A stretch of DNA of 64,000 nucleotides from Alcaligenes parafaecalis (GTDB lineage: Bacteria > Pseudomonadota > Gammaproteobacteria > Burkholderiales > Burkholderiaceae_B), in the NCBI RefSeq assembly GCF_026344135.1, contig NZ_JAPKNA010000001.1, forward strand, positions 806,001 to 870,000, in the 5' to 3' direction. The notes under the pieces were generated by a model, which saw only the letters and a list, made by a program, of their open reading frames with translations, had not been told where the DNA came from and did no database searches. A program made the position numbers and the translations under genes. Of this stretch, positions 9,114 through 16,411 are shown piece after piece. Each line of letters starts with the position of its first letter. Positions within the stretch are counted from its first letter, which is position 1.

Positions 9114-9689
9114 CTATGTACTGGCAGGGTGGGAGCGAGAGGGGATAGCGACCGTTTCCATCCGGTGGCCCGTCAGAACCAGGAATCGGCTGAAATCCTC
9201 TTGGCTGATAGAAACCGTGGCGGTATTGCGCAGCGGGTGAAATAGAAACTGGACTTCACCCGACAAGCTCGCATCCCACAACAAACGGACTTTCTGCGCC
9301 TGGGCATCTCCAACGAGTGCAAACGGACTCAAAGCCCCCGATGCCACCTGCAAAAGCTCGTGCATCTGTTCGGCAGGACACAGGGACAATCTGCCTGCCC
9401 CCATTAATTGCCCCAAGGCGGCCAGATCAATACTGGTCTCGGGCGCCAGCACCACCAGAAAGAAGACCCGGTTCTTCTTGTCTCGCACCAGCAAATTCTT
9501 GCAGCGGCGTCCGGACAAGGCGATGTTCAGTTCGGCGGAGTCCGCCATCGTAAACACGGCCGGGTGGTTGACCCGTTCAAACCCGATGCCTGCTTGCTCC
9601 AGATAGGCCAGCAAGGTCTCCTGCGTCCACTCTTCAAAGCCTTGAGCGCTTTGCCATTCATGGGGGACGAGAGGGTGGGTGTTAGACAT
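9114..9689 (-). CDS. Prolyl-tRNA editing protein, ProX/PrdX-type
   Basis: This YbaK/ProX-domain protein probably hydrolyses mischarged aminoacyl-tRNA(Pro), typically Ala-tRNA(Pro), in the cytoplasm. Supporting segments are NHPAVFTMADSAEL, GRRCKNLLVRDKK and FLVVLAPE in the first half, with the conserved lysine in CKNLLV. At 191 residues it has an N-terminal extension relative to single-domain YbaK. Its start overlaps the MFS stop by 8 nt (ATGTCTAA), showing translational coupling. A role tied to amino-acid imbalance during aspartate use is possible but inferred only from context. Confidence 0.82.
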   Translation of the reverse strand: MSNTHPLVPHEWQSAQGFEEWTQETLLAYLEQAGIGFERVNHPAVFTMADSAELNIALSGRRCKNLLVRDKKNRVFFLVVLAPETSIDLAALGQLMGAGRLSLCPAEQMHELLQVASGALSPFALVGDAQAQKVRLLWDASLSGEVQFLFHPLRNTATVSISQEDFSRFLVLTGHRMETVAIPSRSHPAST

Positions 9690-10998
9690 CAGCCAATCTC
9701 ATGCGCGATGTTTCAGGGGCCCACAAATACGAGACCAAAGCACCGAAGAGCAGGACGACGACACACGCTCCCAGAGCAATGGAAACCCCATGGTTTTGAA
9801 CAATGCTGGGCAGCAGGAAGGTACTGATGGCTGCACCAAAACGGCTGGTCGCGGTAGCAAAACCCACACCCGTGCCACGCAGATGCGTCGGGAACAGCTC
9901 AGGTGGGTAAATAAATTCCAGATTAGCCGAGGCCGACAGAATCAAGGCAAACAGGGCAAACGCGATAATCACTCCCGTCGAGTCCAGCACACCGGCCGCC
10001 ATCACGGACAAGACCGCGGCACCAGCAATGAACGTACCGATCAGAAAGGAGCGGCGCGCAATTCGGTCTACCACCATGGTCCCGATGACCGCACCCAGAA
10101 GCAGGAAGGCGTTATAGGTCAGACCACCGACATACTTGTCTGTCACATTGAGCGACTCAAGGATCTTGGGCAAGAAGGTGCCCAGAGCGAAGTAGGGAAT
10201 CACCTGGCAAGCATAGAAGATGCCACCCACTGCCGTGTTCTTGCGCCATTTCTTGGAAAACAGCTCTTTCCATTCCCCACCTGTTTTTTGCGGTACAGGA
10301 CCAGCCTCCGGCAACACGATGCCATCGCCCAGTTTTTTGCGAACAATCTCCTGCGCTTCTTGTATTCGACCCTTGCGGATCAGCCACAGCGGCGACTCCG
10401 GCACGCCCAGTCGGAATACAAAGATCAGCAAGGCCGGTACAGCACTAACCACCAACATATAACGCCACGCATCAGGCCCCAGATCACGCAGCAAAAAACC
10501 GGCTGCATAGGAGCAGGCATAGCCAGCCACCCAGGCAATCGCCATGATGCTCAACAGGCGACCTCGAAAACGCACGGGCGAGAGCTCGGTCAACAGCGCT
10601 TTACTGACCACATAATCAAAGCCCAGCACCACACCCAGAGCAAAACGCAACAAGAGCATTTGCCAGGCTTCGGTGACAAAAAACTGGGCAATCGAGAGCA
10701 CGGCGGCAAACAGCATGTCCCATGCAAAAATCTTGCGTCGACCCACACGGTCCACAATCACGCCCGATACCAGGCTACCCAGGAACAGCCCCGCCAAGGC
10801 CGCCGCTCCCAACAAACCCATCCAGACGGCATTCAGGTTCAGCGGTACTGCCGCCAGGGCAATGGCCAAACCAATAATTCCCAGCTCAAAACCATCTGCA
10901 AACTGCCCTCCGCAGGCTGTCGACCCCACACGAAGGTGAAAGCGCCGAAACGGCACATTCTCAAATTGGGTAATCTGACCCGACATGGACCCACTCAT
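9682..10998 (-). CDS. MFS transporter, metabolite:H+ symporter type
   Basis: A 438-residue inner-membrane transporter with about twelve membrane spans. The conserved loop VSGVIVDRVGRRKIFAWD after the second span and PESPLWLIRKGR before the central loop mark the sugar/organic-acid symporter branch. AGGAG lies 7 nt before the ATG. It is the first gene of the operon with the editing protein and aspA, so aspartate, fumarate or a related acid is a reasonable substrate guess. That substrate is inference only. Confidence 0.82.
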   Translation of the reverse strand: MSGSMSGQITQFENVPFRRFHLRVGSTACGGQFADGFELGIIGLAIALAAVPLNLNAVWMGLLGAAALAGLFLGSLVSGVIVDRVGRRKIFAWDMLFAAVLSIAQFFVTEAWQMLLLRFALGVVLGFDYVVSKALLTELSPVRFRGRLLSIMAIAWVAGYACSYAAGFLLRDLGPDAWRYMLVVSAVPALLIFVFRLGVPESPLWLIRKGRIQEAQEIVRKKLGDGIVLPEAGPVPQKTGGEWKELFSKKWRKNTAVGGIFYACQVIPYFALGTFLPKILESLNVTDKYVGGLTYNAFLLLGAVIGTMVVDRIARRSFLIGTFIAGAAVLSVMAAGVLDSTGVIIAFALFALILSASANLEFIYPPELFPTHLRGTGVGFATATSRFGAAISTFLLPSIVQNHGVSIALGACVVVLLFGALVSYLWAPETSRMRLADV

Positions 10999-11226
10999 AT
11001 TTTGTCTCCTCTATTTGCGACTAAGCAGTAGTAGGAGCGCATTGTAGGCAGCATAAGAAGCAGAAAGAATGATGAATTGGATAGTATTAATTTATTTTAT
11101 AGTTAATCCGAAGCGGCACTTATCAAGGATAGCCATAGCGATTCCAATTCTAAAAATTAGACTGTTCCGGAGCGCCTAGGTACATGTACTCGCCGCCCAA
11201 CCGCAGGATCGCCACCCTACACGCCA

Positions 11227-11253
11227 TTTAAAACCTGTCGTTTTAAAGACAGG
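11227..11253. repeat. Overlapping dyads upstream of the MFS-aspA operon
   Basis: TTTAAAAC (11227-11234) and GTTTTAAA (11240-11247) form a perfect 8-bp inverted repeat around CTGTC. CCTGTC (11234-11239) and GACAGG (11248-11253) form a second, overlapping dyad. They lie in the 334-bp gene-free stretch between the MFS start and the ytoQ terminator, which otherwise holds only AT-rich sequence around 11080-11160. The arrangement could be an operator or two alternative RNA hairpins. Confidence 0.4.
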
Positions 11254-11332
11254 CCTATTTATTCTTATTTCCAACTGGGGTGAAGTACGTCTGGTAAAGA
11301 CCTGCAGTCACGCAGCTAAACTACAAGCGTAA

Positions 11333-11360
11333 AAAATGCCGTCCACCAGGGCGGCATTTT
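11333..11360 (-). terminator. Rho-independent terminator of ytoQ
   Basis: Arms AAAATGCCG and CGGCATTTT enclose 10 nt. On the minus strand the hairpin is followed by a six-T run, about 60 nt after the ytoQ stop codon. It is also terminator-like on the plus strand, where no gene is visible upstream. Confidence 0.75.
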
Positions 11361-11422
11361 CTTTGAACAGAAAGGCCCGCATCCGCTCTGGATCAGGCCT
11401 GTCCCGTTCTGGGCCTCATCAC

Positions 11423-11863
11423 TCAGGCTTTCAAGGTATAGCGCAGGATTTCCACGATTTGCTCGGGTGATGTCGCCCAGGCTTGTGCGCTGGCATCGAC
11501 TTCCTTCAAAGGATGGATGATGTCTTCGGCATGCAAAGTCACATACGGTTTGCCCAAGGCCGCACAGAAACCGGCGTCAAAAGCGGCATTCCACTGCTTG
11601 TACTTGCCCCCGAAGCGAACCACCACCAAATCAGCTTGCTCAATCAAGGTCCGGGTACGGATAGCATTGATTTTGGAGGATTTGTGATCACGCCAGAAGC
11701 CCTCACTGGCCGGACCCAGGTGATCGCCTGCCGCATCGCTGGCATCGTGGTCGGTTACTGGGCTGGTAAAACAGATATCCAGTCCTGCTGCCTTTGCACC
11801 CTGAGCAATCTGCTCGCGCCAATCCGTGTGAATTTCGCCGGACAGATAAACGGTGTAAGTCAT
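11423..11863 (-). CDS. ytoQ: YtoQ-family protein
   Basis: A 146-residue cytoplasmic protein beginning TYTVYLSGEIHTDWREQI, which is the hallmark of the YtoQ family. The segments TSPVTDHDASDAAGDHLG, RTRTLIEQADLVVVRFGGKYKQWNAAFDAGF and GKPYVTLHAEDIIHPLKEVD resemble the nucleoside 2-deoxyribosyltransferase-like fold, but no activity is established. The ATG at 11863 with GGAG 6 nt upstream is chosen over a longer frame that runs back through a hairpin. The leader contains a terminator-like hairpin directly ahead of the ribosome site. Confidence 0.83.
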   Translation of the reverse strand: MTYTVYLSGEIHTDWREQIAQGAKAAGLDICFTSPVTDHDASDAAGDHLGPASEGFWRDHKSSKINAIRTRTLIEQADLVVVRFGGKYKQWNAAFDAGFCAALGKPYVTLHAEDIIHPLKEVDASAQAWATSPEQIVEILRYTLKA

Positions 11864-11884
11864 TACGCACTCCATAAAGAAAAA

Positions 11885-11913
11885 GCCGGGCGCCTTTCCA
11901 ACAGGCGCCCGGC
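11885..11913 (-). terminator. Terminator-like hairpin in the ytoQ leader
   Basis: Perfect 11-bp GC-rich arms (GCCGGGCGCCT / AGGCGCCCGGC) close on 7 nt. On the minus strand they are followed by TTTTTCTTT and then, within a few bases, by the ytoQ ribosome-binding site. It may simply end the cyclase transcript, whose stop is 123 nt upstream. If a candidate promoter (TTGATA, 18 bp, TGCTAT on the minus strand at about 11959-11988) drives ytoQ, the hairpin would instead act as an attenuator. Confidence 0.75.
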
Positions 11914-12035
11914 GCATTCAAACCTGGCTAACAGTAGCATATTGAGCGGTGTCTGATAGCAGCCAAACGCGATAGCCTTTATCAAAACCTGTCGCAACGC
12001 AGGCCTTTTAGCGTGCCTTTGAGTTCATTACTCTC

Positions 12036-13061
12036 TTAGCGAAGCGGAATGGCGACGGGGCGCAAGGGAGCGGCATCACCACCTCGGATTTTCAGCGGAC
12101 CACCAATAAAGGCAAACTCGTAGACCTTGTCCTTGGACAATTCGTCCAGCGCGATCAACTCAATAATCGGGGCTCCCTGTTGGGCCAGCAGATAGGTGTG
12201 CAAAGGCACGTAGTCGTCCTGAACTTCAGACGGGAAGGTCTCAAAGCTCAAGTTGTCTGCACCTACGATCATGGCGCCGCCTTCCTCAACCAGATAACGG
12301 GCCGCATCCAGACCCATGCCGGGAGGGGCATTCATATAGGCTTTGGGGTCATTGAACAGCTTCATGCGCCCTGTGCGAATCAGCACAATATCGCCTTCTT
12401 TCAGTACCGTTTTTTGACGGGCCAGGGCATCTTTCAAATCCTGGCGGGTAATGCGGTATTGGTCGGGCAACATCTCTACGCCTTTGGCAGCCGCCACGTC
12501 GATCAGAACACCTCGGGCGATCAAGGGCGGAAATTTCTCTATGCCAGTACGGTTCCAGCCACGATCACCCAGATGCTCATCCGCCTTGAATCCGTTCCAG
12601 ATTTCCCCATGAATGCCGAAGTGGTTCAGCGCATCGATATGCGTGCCGGTATGGCTATACATGGAAAAAGCCGTACCGGTATAGCTACGAACGGTGTTCA
12701 TGTCTTTACCCACACCCATCGGATCATCGATCTCAGTACCGCGTGGGGTATGGGTCATCCAGAACTGATAATGCGGGTCGCCCGCATCTTGCCAGCTTGG
12801 CATGCCCAAATAATAGTCAGTGGCCAAGTCATACACTTTCGAGCCATCCAGACGAGACAGAATGGCAGCGCGAGAGGCGGGGGTAATCAGGTTGAGGCGG
12901 CCAATTTCATCGTCCGGCCCCCAGGGGCTGATACCCACTTCCTGCCCACTCAAGGACGGGGCAGCACTGGTCTGGGGAACAGAATGAGCTAAAGAGACGC
13001 TGAGGCTGCTTGCACCAACCAGCAACAAACCGAGCAGACGGTGAGAGAAACGAATAGACAT
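12036..13061 (-). CDS. Secreted cyclase-family metal hydrolase (kynurenine formamidase-like)
   Basis: A 341-residue protein of the cyclase/KynB superfamily of metal-dependent hydrolases. The metal-binding motif HTGTHIDALNHFG lies near residue 140, with further conserved segments GDIVLIRTGR and IVGADNLSFE. A signal peptide (about residues 1-26, ending AHS) suggests export. The substrate is unknown; relatives hydrolyse formamides, isatin or lactones. The ATG at 13061 has AAGGA 7 nt upstream. It follows the DsbA-like gene by 52 nt in the same direction, suggesting an operon. Confidence 0.82.
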   Translation of the reverse strand: MSIRFSHRLLGLLLVGASSLSVSLAHSVPQTSAAPSLSGQEVGISPWGPDDEIGRLNLITPASRAAILSRLDGSKVYDLATDYYLGMPSWQDAGDPHYQFWMTHTPRGTEIDDPMGVGKDMNTVRSYTGTAFSMYSHTGTHIDALNHFGIHGEIWNGFKADEHLGDRGWNRTGIEKFPPLIARGVLIDVAAAKGVEMLPDQYRITRQDLKDALARQKTVLKEGDIVLIRTGRMKLFNDPKAYMNAPPGMGLDAARYLVEEGGAMIVGADNLSFETFPSEVQDDYVPLHTYLLAQQGAPIIELIALDELSKDKVYEFAFIGGPLKIRGGDAAPLRPVAIPLR

Positions 13062-13113
13062 GGGATGTCCTTGTAAGAGAGGGGGTATAAGAAGGAAAAG
13101 AGGGAAAAACCGT

Positions 13114-13830
13114 TTACAGCAGTGCTTGCAAACGGTTTTTAAGAAGATCGACAGATTGGGTCTGCAGACGCGCCAACACCTCACCCGTCTCGGGAGAGGA
13201 AACCAGCAAGGTGGGAATAGAGCGGATACCAAGCCGTGCCGCTTCGCTGCGGTCCGCCTGCACCCGTTGATGAGCCAGTTCGCTGTCCATGGCACTCAAA
13301 AAAGCAGCACCGTCAAAACCTTGCGCGACGGCAAGAGCCAGCAAGGTATCCAGATCACCAATATTGCGACTGTCTTTCAAATGGGCGCGTTGCACCGCAT
13401 CGAAGTAGTCCCAATGGCCTTTATCTCCCGCCAGTAAATGGGCCGCCTGGCAGGCAAGTGCAGACAGCATGCCATTGGGGTACTCGAAGCTCTGCGCCCG
13501 CATGCCGTCGATATTGATGGACTGGGAATCATCCTGTTGAGCGCAGGCGGCCCAGTGCCCAAGGATTTCGTGTTTGGCGCGCTCCATGGAGCCAAAAGCC
13601 TGCACCATCTGCTCGCGGCTATCTTGCAGCACAAAAGTATGGTGGCGAACGTGAATCCCCAGTTCGGCAGCAACCTGGCGTAGCCGAGGGGACATGACAT
13701 AACACCATCCGCAGACGGCATCATGGAAGAAATCAATAATCAGAGGGGCAACAAGAGGGGCAGGCGTGGCGGTGTCGGGGGAGGCGACGTCCGGGGAAGC
13801 GATCTTGTCATTCTGGGTTTGAAGCAGCAT
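13114..13830 (-). CDS. DsbA-family (FrnE/HCCA-like) thioredoxin-fold protein
   Basis: A 238-residue protein with a thioredoxin fold of the DsbA superfamily. Its active site is CGWC within DFFHDAVCGWCYVMSP (about residues 40-43), and the conserved cis-proline is in IPTLL near the C-terminus. No signal peptide is visible; the N-terminal 30 residues are a Pro/Ala-rich extension. Similar cytoplasmic proteins (FrnE type) act as thiol oxidoreductases or isomerases. Its leader shares 13 identical bases, TTACAAGGACATC, with that of the next gene, the cyclase. Confidence 0.8.
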   Translation of the reverse strand: MLLQTQNDKIASPDVASPDTATPAPLVAPLIIDFFHDAVCGWCYVMSPRLRQVAAELGIHVRHHTFVLQDSREQMVQAFGSMERAKHEILGHWAACAQQDDSQSINIDGMRAQSFEYPNGMLSALACQAAHLLAGDKGHWDYFDAVQRAHLKDSRNIGDLDTLLALAVAQGFDGAAFLSAMDSELAHQRVQADRSEAARLGIRSIPTLLVSSPETGEVLARLQTQSVDLLKNRLQALL

Positions 13831-13932
13831 TGTGATGTCCTTGTAATATGGTCATCACAATAGCAATCCCAAGGGCTGGGAATAAGCACGTGGCGGTGCA
13901 AACAGTTTTTACTGTAGGTTTAGAAAGCCCGC

Positions 13933-14865
13933 TTAGGAGGCAGCGGACATGGCTTCAGGCAGCCGTTCCGCCAGATAATCCACAAAGGCTTTGACCTTGG
14001 GCTGCAAGTGACGATTGGTTGGATAGACGGCATAGATATGGCGGGGTTCATTGACGAAGTCGGGCAAGATACGCTGCAACTGCCCATTGACGATAGCGGG
14101 GTCCGCCAGAAAAGACGGTAAAGCGCCGATACCCAAGCCTGCAATCAGAAAATCCCGCAGCATCAGGCTGTTATTGACCTGGCTATGTTCACCTGCAAAC
14201 AGCAGCGCGGTATGGCTTTGAAGAGGGCTGGGTGTGCTGTTTTCAAAATCGCTATCAAACACTATGCCTTGGGTATGGGCCAGGCTGTAGCTGATCATTT
14301 GGTGCGCGCGCAGATCCTGAAGTGTCTGTGGTTCGCCATGCTGCTTCAAATACACAGGCGCCGCACACAGCTTTTGTTCAAGCGTGGCCAAGCGGCGGGC
14401 GATCAAAGTGGAGTCGTCCAGACTGCTGCGCAAGCGCACGGACACATCAAAGCCATGCGCCACGGCATCCACGATGCGGTCTTCCATCACCAGCTCCAGC
14501 TTCAAATCCGGGTACTGGCGCAGAAAATCCGTAATAAGCGGAGAGAGAACACTAAGCGCAAAAGACAAGGGGGCATTCACGCGCAGGGTGCCTGCCACCC
14601 GCTGCGATTGCTGTTTCACCGAACGCTCCAAAGCGTCCAGCTCATCCAGTATCCGACAGCATTCTGCGTAATAACTGCGGCCTGTTTCCGTCAGGCTCAT
14701 GCTGCGCGTGGTGCGCTGAATAAGCACCGTATCCAGATGGGCTTCCAGTGTCCGCAATTGCTTGCTAAGGCCTGCTGCCGATATCCCTAAATCCTCGGCC
14801 GCTTTGGCCAGCCCGCCCAATTCGACAATCCGTCGAAACGTGCGCATGACATTAAAAGTATCCAT
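13933..14865 (-). CDS. LysR-family transcriptional regulator
   Basis: A 310-residue regulator with HTH segment FRRIVELGGLAKAAEDLGISAAGLSKQLRTLE (about residues 10-41) and a substrate-binding domain beginning RVNAPLSFALS. It resembles the CrgA/DhcR group. It lies immediately upstream of the DsbA-cyclase pair on the same strand, separated by 102 nt, so it may control them. The ATG at 14865 is preferred; the longer frame from 14919 adds non-conserved residues. Confidence 0.85.
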   Translation of the reverse strand: MDTFNVMRTFRRIVELGGLAKAAEDLGISAAGLSKQLRTLEAHLDTVLIQRTTRSMSLTETGRSYYAECCRILDELDALERSVKQQSQRVAGTLRVNAPLSFALSVLSPLITDFLRQYPDLKLELVMEDRIVDAVAHGFDVSVRLRSSLDDSTLIARRLATLEQKLCAAPVYLKQHGEPQTLQDLRAHQMISYSLAHTQGIVFDSDFENSTPSPLQSHTALLFAGEHSQVNNSLMLRDFLIAGLGIGALPSFLADPAIVNGQLQRILPDFVNEPRHIYAVYPTNRHLQPKVKAFVDYLAERLPEAMSAAS

Positions 14866-14938
14866 AAGGGATGTGTACTCCAAGGGTCGGCGATAGCAGG
14901 ATCTTCCTGTGACTACCACGGCTGGGAACAGAAGTACC

Positions 14939-14993
14939 GCGCCGGGAGTCGTATCCTACCGCATTGTGGCCCGGCTCCGGCGCCTGCTTTTTT
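14939..14993 (+). terminator. Orphan plus-strand terminator between LysR and integrase genes
   Basis: GCGCCGGGAG (14939-14948) pairs with CTCCGGCGC (14975-14983) with one bulged G, and six Ts follow at 14988-14993. No plus-strand gene precedes it; both neighbours run on the minus strand. A small hairpin, CAGGA-tct-TCCTG, sits at about 14897-14909. Together these could be the 3' part of a small RNA, but no convincing promoter was found. Confidence 0.4.
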
Positions 14994-15022
14994 AATGAAG
15001 AGGCGGGCGTAGGGACGGCGCC

Positions 15023-16222
15023 TTATTGCCAACCCAGGCTATGTGACTGCTCCAGGGCTTGATGGCGTTGGTCATCATCCGCATGAAGATAGATATTGGT
15101 GGTTGCAATGGACTCGTGGCCCAGCGTGTCACGGATGATACGCAGATCCACCCCTTGATCAGCCAGGTGTGAACCGGCCGAATGGCGAAGCCAGTGTGCG
15201 GACGCCTGTTCCAGAACCCGTGCCTGAGACTCCTGATCAGGATGCAGAGCCCGTAAACGCTCAGCACTGCCCTGGAAAACCTGTTTCACCAGCACATGTG
15301 CCATTGCCCGGGTCAAATGCTTGTCCGTCGCACCGGCTGACATGAGTAAAGGGTAGGACTCCAAAGCCTGAGGTGGTCCTTTCAGGCCATGCGCTTCCCG
15401 ATAACGCATCAATTCACCGTACAGCTCCTGCGTTAACGGCACCCGTCGCCATTTGTCGCCTTTGCCATGAATATGCAACCACCATTGGGCTGAAGCTCCC
15501 GCGTCTGCACGTTCCTGCACATCGGCCATACGAGCTTGCACCAGTTCCGAAATACGTAATGCACCGCCGTACAGAATAGAAAAAAGCCAGCGTACACGGG
15601 CCTTGTAGCGCAACTCGCTCTGCGTATCTTCAGCTAAAGACTGGATGTAGTCCTGCACCCAACGCCATTGCTGTCGACTCAAATACCGCTGTTGAGGGGC
15701 GGCCTTTTGCTTTTGACGACGCCCCTGATGGGACAAAGCCAAAGGATTGCCTGCCAAGTAGCCAGCTTGAACCAGCCAACTAAACAAGGAGTTCAAGATC
15801 AACAAAGCCTGATGACGGCTGCTTTCCGACAAAGGGCCCGCAAAAGGTCGCCATGCCGCATGGTGCCGGGCAGGGCGCGACCGCCCTTGCACGACCCAGC
15901 GATGTGCGGGTTGCGGGTCCGCTAAAAACAGACGATAGGCCAGGATATCTTCCAAGCTTAAGGACGAAAGATCCTTGCGACGCTCCAGCACCGCCCAGAG
16001 CAGCAGACGCTCTGCTTCCTTGCGATAGTTTGCATACGTACGCGGGCTATCTATATAGCGAGCCAACCAGGCACGCAAAGCCTCTATATCGGTTTGGGCC
16101 TCGATCTGAGCACGTCCACCTAAAGAACGATTCGCGCCTTGCCGCCCATCAAAGCGAGCCAGCAACTGAGCAATATCGTCTGATCCCAGATCGATCGGGG
16201 GTGAAGTTTTGGCTATTTCCAT
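15023..16222 (-). CDS. Site-specific tyrosine recombinase (phage-integrase family)
   Basis: The protein has the full tyrosine-recombinase active site. There is an Arg in GGALRISELV, a Lys in HGKGDKWRRVPL, His and Arg in HWLRHSAGSHLADQG, a His in LGHESIATTNIY and the nucleophile Tyr in that last motif. The N-terminal half has the SAM-like core-binding domain. The ATG at 16222 gives 399 residues; an ATG at 16318 gives 431 but lies inside a palindrome that carries a TATAAT element, so it may not be transcribed. It is divergent from a KfrA-like gene. No phage or plasmid genes surround it, so it may be a resident recombinase. Confidence 0.85.
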   Translation of the reverse strand: MEIAKTSPPIDLGSDDIAQLLARFDGRQGANRSLGGRAQIEAQTDIEALRAWLARYIDSPRTYANYRKEAERLLLWAVLERRKDLSSLSLEDILAYRLFLADPQPAHRWVVQGRSRPARHHAAWRPFAGPLSESSRHQALLILNSLFSWLVQAGYLAGNPLALSHQGRRQKQKAAPQQRYLSRQQWRWVQDYIQSLAEDTQSELRYKARVRWLFSILYGGALRISELVQARMADVQERADAGASAQWWLHIHGKGDKWRRVPLTQELYGELMRYREAHGLKGPPQALESYPLLMSAGATDKHLTRAMAHVLVKQVFQGSAERLRALHPDQESQARVLEQASAHWLRHSAGSHLADQGVDLRIIRDTLGHESIATTNIYLHADDDQRHQALEQSHSLGWQ

Positions 16223-16309
16223 AGAGTCGCAAGAAAACGAGAGCGTGGGGAGAGCAGGGCAGGAGCGATGAACCTGTATGGCTGCATGTGGCCTTATCCA
16301 AGGCTGAAT

Positions 16310-16337
16310 ATTTGACATTATAGAGATAATGTCAAAT
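16310..16337. promoter_or_regulatory. Perfect 12-bp-arm palindrome between integrase and kfrA-like genes
   Basis: Arms ATTTGACATTAT (16310-16321) and ATAATGTCAAAT (16326-16337) enclose AGAG. Each arm contains TTGACA, and TATAAT on the minus strand falls at 16317-16322, so binding would block integrase transcription. KfrA-type proteins bind operators in their own promoter regions, making the adjacent gene the obvious candidate binder. A recombination core site is the alternative. Confidence 0.72.
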
Positions 16338-16411
16338 TACAGAATCTGATTTGTTGATAATTTTATATATTACGTTGTATTATTAATTAAATTATCATCA
16401 GAGGTGGAAAA

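Noticed and set aside
9679..11031. A 450-codon open frame on the plus strand
   Set aside because: It is antisense to the MFS transporter gene, has low-complexity Gln/His/Thr-rich content and no similarity; the minus-strand protein has clear transporter motifs.
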